Origin: Croceibacterium_A sp035555595
GTDB lineage: Bacteria > Pseudomonadota > Alphaproteobacteria > Sphingomonadales > Sphingomonadaceae
Length of the DNA stretch: 64,000 nt
Assembly: GCA_035555595.1 (NCBI GenBank)
Contig: DATMGK010000043.1
Coordinates: forward strand, 1 to 64,000
Reading direction: 5' to 3'
Both the position numbers and the translations under genes were made by a program. Under the pieces are notes generated by a model that saw only the letters and a program-made list of their open reading frames with translations, was not told the origin of the DNA and did no database searches. Positions 37,382 to 44,691 of this stretch are shown here, piece by piece. Each line of letters starts with the position of its first letter. The stretch's first letter is position 1.

Positions 37382-38317
37382 CTATTCCGCCGCCTGCGCC
37401 AGACTGTGCCCGGCGGAAAGTTCATCCGCCATCCGCCGCACGAATCGGCCCATGATGCGCGAAACCGCCGCCAGGCCCGGCCCCGGTTCCCGCAAGGCGG
37501 CATCGAGATAAGCGGATCGGCACACTTCTATCTGCATGGCATGGATACCGCGAGCGGGTGAGGCATGGCGCTCCAGCCCATATCCCCCTGCATAGGGCCG
37601 GTTGTGCGCGGCGCGGCATCCCGCCGATGCGAAGAAATCAAGCGCAGCCGCGCTCAGCGACGTATCGCAGGATGTGCCGAAACGATCGCCGATGACGAAA
37701 TCGGGCGCCGGCTCGCTTCCGCGCTTCGTCCCAAGCGGCGGCATAGAGTGCAGATCGATCAGCAGCGCCGAACCCCAGCGGTCGCGCAGCGCCTCCAGCA
37801 CTTCGGCCACGGCCGCATGATACGGCTGATGGACCCCCTCGAGTCGAGCCGTCAGTTCCCCCTCTGTCAGGCGCCTGCGCCACAGTTCGCCCAGCCCCTG
37901 CAAACGGCGGGGCACCAGCCCCAACCCGCTGCGCGCCCGCCGCCCCGCCGCAAATCGTGCCCGGCGATCGGGTGCTGCGCCGGCAACCATTTCCCAATCG
38001 ATATCGTCGGGCGCCCGATTGAGATCGATCATCGCCCGCGGTGCATGGGCCACCAGCAGGCCCGCGCCCGTATCTTTCGCGATTCGCGTGGCGACGAGAT
38101 CGATCAAACGGTCTTCCAGCCGCAACGCAGCCGCTTCCCCGTTCCGCATCGTGCCGATGAATTCCGCAGGATAGACCCTGCCCGCATGGGGAACTGCAAT
38201 CAGCACCGGCACGGGGGCGGAGTGGCGCTGGATCAGAGTATAGGCTGGCTGTCCCGGAGCGCCCGGAATCTCGCCACCGCCCTTCCCGCCCTCATTGCCA
38301 GACGCCTTTTCTCCCAT
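37382..38317 (-). CDS. N-formylglutamate amidohydrolase family protein
   Basis: About 311 residues from ATG 38317. Family pattern: VLIAVPHAGRVYPAEF, LRLEDRLIDLVATRIAKDTG, LLVAHAPRAMIDLNRAPDDI, LLIDLHSMPPLGTKRG, APDFVIGDRFGTSCDTSLSA, and PYAGGYGLERHASPARGIHA with MQIEVCRSAY. The His/Asp/Glu set in these motifs is consistent with metal-dependent hydrolysis of N-formylglutamate or a related amide. The start is uncertain: ATG 38335 or others upstream are possible, and the N-terminal 20 residues are Gly-rich. It is divergent from cpdR, a neighbourhood also known in Caulobacter. No hut genes are nearby. Confidence 0.85.
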   Translation of the reverse strand: MGEKASGNEGGKGGGEIPGAPGQPAYTLIQRHSAPVPVLIAVPHAGRVYPAEFIGTMRNGEAAALRLEDRLIDLVATRIAKDTGAGLLVAHAPRAMIDLNRAPDDIDWEMVAGAAPDRRARFAAGRRARSGLGLVPRRLQGLGELWRRRLTEGELTARLEGVHQPYHAAVAEVLEALRDRWGSALLIDLHSMPPLGTKRGSEPAPDFVIGDRFGTSCDTSLSAAALDFFASAGCRAAHNRPYAGGYGLERHASPARGIHAMQIEVCRSAYLDAALREPGPGLAAVSRIMGRFVRRMADELSAGHSLAQAAE

Positions 38318-38456
38318 TCGGTCAGTCTCCGCCATTGCGCGAAGCTGGCCCGGAATCGGCACTGTGTCAAAGCTGGCCATTCCCGAGATTCCAAGAGCGG
38401 GCCCGGCATCGAGCGCATATGGGGTGCGCAACGACGATTCAGGGCTGGAGATGACC

Positions 38457-38840
38457 ATGATCCGCATTTTGCTTGCCGAAGACGACGACGCGATGCGCGC
38501 CTATCTGGCCCGCGCGCTCGAACAGGCAGGCTATGCCGTAGATGCGGTGGATCGGGGCACGGCTGCCCTGCCGCTGATCGAACAGACGGATTATGATCTG
38601 CTGCTGTCAGATATCGTGATGCCCGAAATGGACGGGATCGAGCTGGCGCAGCGCTGTTCGGAAATCAGCCCCCACACCCGCGTGATGTTCATCACCGGAT
38701 TCGCCGCCGTGGCGCTGAAGGCCAGTCAGGAGGCGCCGCGCGCCAAGATGCTGTCCAAGCCGTTCCACCTGCGCGAACTGGTGATGGAAGTGGATCGCAT
38801 TTTCGAAGACGCGAAGACAGAAGCACAGTTCCGCCCCTGA
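38457..38840 (+). CDS. cpdR: Cell-cycle response regulator CpdR
   Basis: A 127-residue single-domain receiver. Acidic pocket ILLAEDDDAMRAYLARALEQ, phosphoacceptor Asp52 in LLLSDIVMPEMDGIELAQ, Thr in VMFITGFAAV and Lys in MLSKPFHLRELVMEVDRIF. There is no output domain. It is close to CpdR, which when unphosphorylated localises ClpXP and primes degradation of cell-cycle regulators such as CtrA, and which is phosphorylated through CckA-ChpT. The preferred ATG at 38457 has GGAG 6 bases upstream; ATG 38451 is next to that site. CckA is encoded at 52857. Confidence 0.9.
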   Translation: MIRILLAEDDDAMRAYLARALEQAGYAVDAVDRGTAALPLIEQTDYDLLLSDIVMPEMDGIELAQRCSEISPHTRVMFITGFAAVALKASQEAPRAKMLSKPFHLRELVMEVDRIFEDAKTEAQFRP

Positions 38841-38930
38841 TCTGAAATCTCCGCGATTGGACCCCTTGTCACCACGGGCCGGCGACGCTAGATGGCCCGC
38901 CTGCCCCGATGGGGCGGCTCGCGATGGTTC

Positions 38931-39005
38931 GGGCGTATAGCTCAGTGGTAGAGCACTATGTTGACATCGTAGGGGTCGCAAGTTCAATCCTTGCTACGCC
39001 CACCA
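38931..39005 (+). tRNA. tRNA-Val (anticodon GAC)
   Basis: A 75-nt cloverleaf: acceptor GGGCGTA with TACGCCC, D arm TAGCTCAGTGGTAGAGCA, anticodon loop TTGACAT (anticodon GAC), T arm GCAAGTTCAATCCTTGC, encoded CCA. It reads GUC and GUU. A terminator follows directly. Confidence 0.96.
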
Positions 39006-39020
39006 TCCGGCGAGCCGATG

Positions 39021-39048
39021 AAACCCCGCAGAAATGCGGGGTTTTTCT
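39021..39048 (+). terminator. Rho-independent terminator after tRNA-Val
   Basis: AAACCCCGCA pairs perfectly with TGCGGGGTTT across GAAA, followed by TTCTTT. It ends the tRNA transcript ahead of icd. Confidence 0.9.
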
Positions 39049-39160
39049 TTGCCTCCGATCCAGGCGCGCGTGCCAGAAGGATGCCGCGCTTGCATGGCCG
39101 CCGCTCGCTCCGTAAGGGACGCGACGTTCCAACCGACAAGCAGCATTCAGGAATTCCCGT

Positions 39161-40384
39161 ATGGCGAAGATCAAGGTCGTGAACCCCGTCGTCGAAATCG
39201 ATGGCGACGAGATGACGCGGATCATCTGGCAATGGATCCGTGAACGACTGATCCTCCCCTACCTCGACATCGACCTGAAGTATTACGACCTCGGTATCGA
39301 GAAGCGCGATGAAACGCGCGACCAGATCACCATCGACGCCGCAGAGGCGATCCGCGAACACGGCGTGGGCGTGAAGTGCGCCACCATCACTCCGGACGAA
39401 GCGCGGGTGGAGGAATTCGACCTCCACGACATGTACAAGAGCCCGAACGGCACCATCCGCAACATCCTGGGCGGCACGATCTTCCGCGAACCGATCGTGA
39501 TCCAGAACGTGCCCCGGCTGATCCCCGGCTGGACGGACCCGATCGTGGTCGGCCGCCATGCCTTTGGCGACCAGTACCGCGCGACTGACTTCCTCGTACC
39601 CGGCGCGGGCAAGCTGCGCCTGGTCTGGGAAGGCGAAAATGGCGAGACGATCGACCGTGAGGTCTATCAGTTCAAGGCCAGCGGCGTGGCGATGTCGATG
39701 TACAACCTCGACGATTCGATCCGCGATTTCGCGCGCGCCAGCTTCAACTATGGCCTCGACCGCAAGTGGCCGGTGTATCTTTCGACCAAGAACACCATCA
39801 TCAAGAAGTATGATGGCCGCTTCAAGGACCTGTTCCAGGAAGTGTTCGACAGCGAAGGCTTCAAGGAAAAGTTCGCCGAAACCGGCATCGTTTACGAACA
39901 TCGCCTGATCGACGACATGGTGGCCAGCGCGCTGAAGTGGAACGGCAAGTTCATCTGGGCCTGCAAGAACTATGACGGCGACGTGCAGTCCGATCAGGTC
40001 GCACAGGGCTTCGGCAGCCTGGGCCTGATGACCAGCGTTCTGATGACGCCGGACGGCAAGACGGTGGAAGCCGAAGCCGCCCACGGCACCGTGACCCGCC
40101 ACTATCGCCAGCATCAACAGGGCAAGGCGACCAGCACCAACCCGATTGCCAGCATCTTCGCCTGGACGCGTGGCCTGATGTATCGCGGCAAGTTCGACGA
40201 CACGCCCGATGTCGTCCGCTTTGCCGAGGCGCTGGAAAAGGTCTGCATCGAAACCGTCGAAAGCGGCCAGATGACCAAGGATCTGGCGCTGCTGATCGGT
40301 CCGGATCAGGCGTGGATGACCACCGAACAGTTCTTCGAGGCGATCGTCGTGAACCTCGAAAAGGAAATGGCCAGCTGGGCCTGA
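39161..40384 (+). CDS. icd: NADP-dependent isocitrate dehydrogenase, eukaryotic-type dimer
   Basis: A 407-residue TCA-cycle enzyme converting isocitrate to 2-oxoglutarate with NADPH formation. It starts KIKVVNPVVEIDGDEMTRII and contains KSPNGTIRNILGGTIFREPI (isocitrate-binding Ser-Asn), YDGRFKDLFQEVFDSE, YEHRLIDDMVASALKWNGKF, CKNYDGDVQSDQVAQGFGSL and EAEAAHGTVTRHYRQHQQGK (NADP binding). This is the subfamily shared by alphaproteobacteria and eukaryotic cytosol/mitochondria, unlike the E. coli Icd. Length is normal. An AGGAA site precedes the ATG. Confidence 0.97.
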   Translation: MAKIKVVNPVVEIDGDEMTRIIWQWIRERLILPYLDIDLKYYDLGIEKRDETRDQITIDAAEAIREHGVGVKCATITPDEARVEEFDLHDMYKSPNGTIRNILGGTIFREPIVIQNVPRLIPGWTDPIVVGRHAFGDQYRATDFLVPGAGKLRLVWEGENGETIDREVYQFKASGVAMSMYNLDDSIRDFARASFNYGLDRKWPVYLSTKNTIIKKYDGRFKDLFQEVFDSEGFKEKFAETGIVYEHRLIDDMVASALKWNGKFIWACKNYDGDVQSDQVAQGFGSLGLMTSVLMTPDGKTVEAEAAHGTVTRHYRQHQQGKATSTNPIASIFAWTRGLMYRGKFDDTPDVVRFAEALEKVCIETVESGQMTKDLALLIGPDQAWMTTEQFFEAIVVNLEKEMASWA

Positions 40385-40624
40385 GCAAATCTCCCCCGGC
40401 CTTGAGCCGGAGAGGATAAAAGGGGCGTGGCGAATTTCCGGGCAACCGGATTCGCCGCGCCCTTTTGCTTTCGGGCTATCAAACGCGGGTCTGCGGCCTT
40501 CGCGACGGCGCGGAATTCTGCCCCATTGTGGTACATTCTCTTCTGTCCGCAAAACCGGGGACAAGCTCGATTGAAGTCTGCTTACATGGCTGTTAGCGGC
40601 ACACCGCGCAGAGTTTCCCTAAGG

Positions 40625-41590
40625 ATGAATACCTTGATTTCTATCCCGCGTTGTGGCGCGCTGGCTGCAGCCGCCTTGCTCTCCTGCATCGGCGTTTCTT
40701 CCGTCCAGGCAGCATCGGTATATGACTATGACGTCGTATCGTTCGGCAGCTTTTCATCCGCCAACACAGAAGTGAACGGAACGCTGGCCGTGGGCGGCGA
40801 CGCCAACGTCAGCAGCTTTGGCGTCGGCACCAGCCTGAACCCCGGATACGAAGGCCCTTCGCTGGTGGTCGGCGGTGACCTGACATACAACAATGGAACC
40901 GTGTCCCACGGCGATGTGGTTGCCGGCGGCAGCATCAGCGGAAGTGGTCTGACGGTCAACAACGGCACCAAGACGGCGAACGGCACCGTTCCGATCGACT
41001 TTGCGGCCGAACTGGTGAGGATGAAGGGCGTTTCCGCCCTGATCTCCGGGTTGGAAGCAAACGGCACCGTTTCCAACGGCGGTGGCCTGACGCTGACCGG
41101 CACTGACGCCGCGCTCAACGTTTTCACGATCGATGCCAGCGATCTGCTGGTCGGTTCCGGCCTTGCCGTGTTCATTCCCGATGGCTCTGTTGCCATCATC
41201 AATGTCACCGGCGCTTCGTTCAATGCGGCCTACACCGGGGGCTTTACCCTGAATGGGCAGACGATCTCCAACAGCTCGGCCGATCTTGCGTCTTCGCTGC
41301 TGTTCAACTTCGGCGAAGCGCAGGACATTTCGATTTCGGGCAGCTGGGCCGGCAACATTCTGGCCCCTGATGCAAGCGTCGATGTGAAGAACGGTGGCTT
41401 CTTCGGGTCACTGATCGCGGGCGATGTGACCAGCAGTTCTGAATTCTATCAGGGCCGCTTCTCCGGCTACGGCGATCTGGTTCCGCCACCGGCTGTGCCG
41501 GAACCCGCGACCTGGGCAATGATGATTGTCGGCTTCGGCCTGATCGGCGGCGTGATGCGGCGCCGCACCCGGCAACCGCGTTTTGCCTGA
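40625..41590 (+). CDS. Choice-of-anchor A family PEP-CTERM protein
   Basis: A 321-residue exported protein. Signal peptide MNTLISIPRCGALAAAALLS (cleavage near SVQAA about residue 29). The mature part resembles the choice-of-anchor A domain: VVSFGSFSSANTEVNGTLAV, GGDANVSSFGVGTSL, SLVVGGDLTYNNGTVSHGDV, GSWAGNILAPDASVDVKNGG, FFGSLIAGDV. The C-terminus is a PEP-CTERM tag, VPEPATWAMMIVGFGLIGG, then VMRRRTRQPRFA. Choice-of-anchor domains are surface proteins linked to matrix or wall by various sorting signals. The ATG at 40625 has an AAGGA site close by. A strong terminator follows. Confidence 0.88.
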   Translation: MNTLISIPRCGALAAAALLSCIGVSSVQAASVYDYDVVSFGSFSSANTEVNGTLAVGGDANVSSFGVGTSLNPGYEGPSLVVGGDLTYNNGTVSHGDVVAGGSISGSGLTVNNGTKTANGTVPIDFAAELVRMKGVSALISGLEANGTVSNGGGLTLTGTDAALNVFTIDASDLLVGSGLAVFIPDGSVAIINVTGASFNAAYTGGFTLNGQTISNSSADLASSLLFNFGEAQDISISGSWAGNILAPDASVDVKNGGFFGSLIAGDVTSSSEFYQGRFSGYGDLVPPPAVPEPATWAMMIVGFGLIGGVMRRRTRQPRFA

Positions 41591-41617
41591 TATTCCGCGA
41601 CATTGATCGCAACATCG

Positions 41618-41646
41618 AAAGCCCGCCGCATTCCGGCGGGCTTTTT
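41618..41646. terminator. Rho-independent terminator between convergent genes
   Basis: AAAGCCCGCCG and CGGCGGGCTTT form a stem across about CATTC, followed by TT on the plus strand and preceded by A-rich sequence that supplies a T-run on the minus strand. It terminates the PEP-CTERM gene and overlaps the stop codon of the convergent FAD monooxygenase. Confidence 0.88.
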
Positions 41647-42853
41647 ATTGGGCTAGCGGCGATCTCACCCGTTCCCGCCGCACGCCCTGCCCGACGATCC
41701 TGCCGGGTATCCGTTGCAGCAACGGAAAACGATCAAGCATCCGCAACAGCCACGGTGCGCGCACTATCGGGCGGCCCGCCAGCACAGCGCCGATGATGTT
41801 ATCCTGCGCCAGTTTCTGCCCAGCCTGAACTACGCGGGTGGGAAACAGGCGCCGGGCCTGCACCTTGTGCAACAGCGGATCGGCATCGCCGCCCCGCGCC
41901 AGCGGCCCGGCCAGCGCATTGGCTGCCGCCACCGCGTCCTGAATGGCCAGATTGATGCCGATCCCGCCGATCGGGCTCATCGCATGTGCGGCGTCACCAA
42001 TGGCCAGCAGACCGGGCCGGTGCCATGTTTCCAGCCGATCCAGCGAAACCGAAAGCAGGTGCAGGTCCCCCTCGCTTTCCAACCCGCCTGACAGATCCAG
42101 TTCCGGGAACAACGCCTGCATCTGACTGCGAATCCAGCCAAGACCGCGCGCCTTCACTTCTTCCGCGGCGCCTTTCGGAATCAGAAAGGCGGTCTGCCAG
42201 TAAGTGCCCCGGTCTATCAGCACCGCCATGCGCCCGGTGTCGACCGCGCCGACAAGTCTTTTGGCGGAAGCATCCGCCTTATCCAGCCGGAACCAGAACA
42301 CATCCATCGGCGCGCCCAGCTGACGCACCGGCAACAGCGCCTCGCGCCGCACCAGAGACGAACGGCCATCCGCCATGATGACCAGCTTTCGCGCGCGCAG
42401 CTCTCGCCCATCCTTCAATCGCACGCCTGCCACCCGCCCGCCCTGATCCACAAGGCTGGCAAGCTCTGCCTCCATCTCCAGCGCGAAAGCCGGGAATGCC
42501 GCCGCCTCTTCCCGCAGAAAATCGAGGAAATCCCACTGGGGCATCATGGCGATGAAGGGCGCCGGGCTGTCGAGGTGGGACAGATCGCCCACGGTGTAAT
42601 CATGCCCCGTGACGCGGACCATGGCGCTCGTCACCCGGTCATGCGGGCGTTGGAGGAAACGGCCCAGCATCCCCAGCTGGTCCAGTATTTCCATTGTGGA
42701 AGGGTGGACGGTGTCACCCCGAAAATCGCGAAAGAAATCGGCATGCTTTTCCAACACGCGCACGCTGACCCCCGCCCGGGCGAACAGCATGCCCGCCATC
42801 ATGCCAGCCGGCCCTCCGCCGACGACTACGACATCTGTACTTGCAGCAATCAT
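41645..42853 (-). CDS. FAD-dependent monooxygenase (UbiH/PHBH type)
   Basis: A 402-residue flavoprotein of the aromatic-hydroxylase class. The N-terminal dinucleotide motif VVVVGGGPAGMMAGMLFARA is followed by VLEKHADFFRDFRGDTVHPS, the DG motif LVIMADGRSSLVRREA and the GD motif LLAIGDAAHAMSPIGGIGIN. It hydroxylates an aromatic or polyketide-like substrate using NAD(P)H and O2; the substrate is unknown. No membrane anchor is present. It is divergent from the CPA2 antiporter with only 23 bp between start codons. Confidence 0.87.
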   Translation of the reverse strand: MIAASTDVVVVGGGPAGMMAGMLFARAGVSVRVLEKHADFFRDFRGDTVHPSTMEILDQLGMLGRFLQRPHDRVTSAMVRVTGHDYTVGDLSHLDSPAPFIAMMPQWDFLDFLREEAAAFPAFALEMEAELASLVDQGGRVAGVRLKDGRELRARKLVIMADGRSSLVRREALLPVRQLGAPMDVFWFRLDKADASAKRLVGAVDTGRMAVLIDRGTYWQTAFLIPKGAAEEVKARGLGWIRSQMQALFPELDLSGGLESEGDLHLLSVSLDRLETWHRPGLLAIGDAAHAMSPIGGIGINLAIQDAVAAANALAGPLARGGDADPLLHKVQARRLFPTRVVQAGQKLAQDNIIGAVLAGRPIVRAPWLLRMLDRFPLLQRIPGRIVGQGVRRERVRSPLAQ

Positions 42854-42876
42854 CTTTCGTCTGACATAGGGGGCCG

Positions 42877-44643
42877 ATGCACGGGGCGCCCGCACTCACT
42901 TCCACATTGTCCGATGCGCTGGTGATACTTGGCTCTGCGGGGATCGTCATCCCCGTCTTCGCGCGGTTCCGCATTACGCCGGTGATCGGCTTCATTCTGG
43001 TAGGATTGCTGGTGGGCCCGTTCGGGCTGGGTCGGCTGGTCTATCAGCACGAATGGCTGACCTACGTCACCATCACCGATCCCGAGGGACTGGAACCCTT
43101 TGCCGAATTCGGCATCGTGCTGCTGCTGTTCACCATCGGGCTGGAACTTTCGTTCAACCGCCTGTGGTCCATGCGCAAACTGGTGTTCGGTCTGGGCGCG
43201 CTGGAGCTGGCGATCAGCGCGGGGCTGATCGCGGCGTTCCTGACCATGTTCGGCCAATACTGGACCGGCGCGCTGGGACTGGGGCTGGCGCTGGCCCTAT
43301 CCTCCACCGCGTTGGTTTTACCCATAGTCGGCACCCAGACCGCAACGGGGCGCGCGGCGCTGTCCATGCTGCTGTTCGAAGATATCGCCATCGTGCCGAT
43401 CATCTTCGTGCTGGGCGCGCTGGCCCCTTTTGCGGAGGCAGAGGGGCTGGAAGGGCTGTTCGACACGATCTGGTTGGGTGCGCTGGTGGTGCTGGCGATG
43501 ATGGTGATCGGCCGTTACGCCCTGCCAAAACTGTTCGCCCAGGCCGCGCGCACCAAAAGCCCTGAACTGTTCCTCGCCGCCAGCCTGCTGGTGGTAATCG
43601 GCGCAAGCCTGGCCACGACGCTGGCGGGCCTTTCCCCCATCGTGGGCGCGCTGCTGGCTGGCCTGCTGATCGCTGAAACAGAATATCATTCGGAAGTTGA
43701 AGGGATCATCGAACCGTTCAAGGGCTTGGCGCTGGGCGTGTTCCTGATCACTGTCGGCATGGGTATCGATCTGCTGACGATCTGGGACAATTTCGCCATG
43801 ATCGCTGCGGCGGTGGCCGGGGTTCTGGTCCTGAAAGCGCTGGTCACAGGGCTGCTGTTGCGGATCATGGGCGCCCGGCGGGGCATTGCGGTGGAAACGG
43901 GCCTGCTGATGGCCAGCCCATCGGAAACGACCCTGATCGTGCTCGCCGCCGCCACGACCGCGCTGCTTATCCAGCCTGGTACCGCGCAATTCTGGCAGAT
44001 TGTGACCGCAATCGGCCTTACTGTGACGCCATTGCTGGCAAAGCTGGGCAGTATTCTGGCGCGGCGAGTAGAATCTCTACCCGGCACAGATGCGATGCTT
44101 CCCGCCAGCGACCAGCCGCCGTCGATCATTCTGGGTTGCGGGCGTGTGGGGCGGCTGGTGGCGCAGATGCTCACCCGCCACGGCCAGCCTTATATCGCGC
44201 TCGATTCCGATGCCGACGAGGTCGCCCTGTGCAAGCGCAGCGGCTATAACTCCGTGTTCGCCAATGCCGCGCGGATGGACGTTCTGGAGCGAATGGGCGT
44301 AGGCAAGGCGCCCGCGGTGATCCTGACCATGGACGAGCCGGTGCTGGCGCAGCGTGTCGTCCGCAAGTTGCGCGCGGCGCACCCCAACCTGCCGATCATC
44401 GCCCGCGCCCGCGACAGCAAGCATGCGTCCGAACTCTATCGCGCCGGTGCCAGCACAGCGGTGCCGGAAACGCTGGAATCCTCGCTTCAGCTTTCAGAGG
44501 CGGTGCTGGTCGATCTGGGCGTGCCGATGGGTCCGGTAATCGCCTCCATCCATGAAAAGCGTGACGAATTTCGTGAGCAGATCATGGAAGAAGGCGCGCT
44601 GGATCATAAACCCAAGCTGCGGACCAGTTCGCCGGAACGGTAA
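42877..44643 (+). CDS. CPA2-family cation:proton antiporter with RCK/TrkA-N domain (KefB-like)
   Basis: A 588-residue membrane protein. Residues about 10-395 are a CPA2 transport domain with about 12 segments (ITPVIGFILVGLLVGPFGLG, FGIVLLLFTIGLELSFNRLW, LGLALALSSTALVLPIVGTQ, LLFEDIAIVPIIFVLGALAP, LAGLSPIVGALLAGLLIAET). A cytoplasmic RCK_N domain follows (SIILGCGRVGRLVAQMLTRH, with the GxGxxG nucleotide motif, and YIALDSDADEVALCKRSGY). This resembles KefB/KefC or YbaL-type antiporters, gated by nucleotides or glutathione adducts. The ion preference is inference. Confidence 0.92.
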   Translation: MHGAPALTSTLSDALVILGSAGIVIPVFARFRITPVIGFILVGLLVGPFGLGRLVYQHEWLTYVTITDPEGLEPFAEFGIVLLLFTIGLELSFNRLWSMRKLVFGLGALELAISAGLIAAFLTMFGQYWTGALGLGLALALSSTALVLPIVGTQTATGRAALSMLLFEDIAIVPIIFVLGALAPFAEAEGLEGLFDTIWLGALVVLAMMVIGRYALPKLFAQAARTKSPELFLAASLLVVIGASLATTLAGLSPIVGALLAGLLIAETEYHSEVEGIIEPFKGLALGVFLITVGMGIDLLTIWDNFAMIAAAVAGVLVLKALVTGLLLRIMGARRGIAVETGLLMASPSETTLIVLAAATTALLIQPGTAQFWQIVTAIGLTVTPLLAKLGSILARRVESLPGTDAMLPASDQPPSIILGCGRVGRLVAQMLTRHGQPYIALDSDADEVALCKRSGYNSVFANAARMDVLERMGVGKAPAVILTMDEPVLAQRVVRKLRAAHPNLPIIARARDSKHASELYRAGASTAVPETLESSLQLSEAVLVDLGVPMGPVIASIHEKRDEFREQIMEEGALDHKPKLRTSSPER

Positions 44644-44691
44644 GGCGGAAACGGCTGATGCCGCTAACGAACTTACCCGCAGCCTTTCGGA

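Noticed and set aside
37226..37561. Possible 111-codon gene over the candidate sRNA
   Set aside because: It overlaps the terminator and the conserved amidohydrolase on the other strand; the RNA structure explains the region better.
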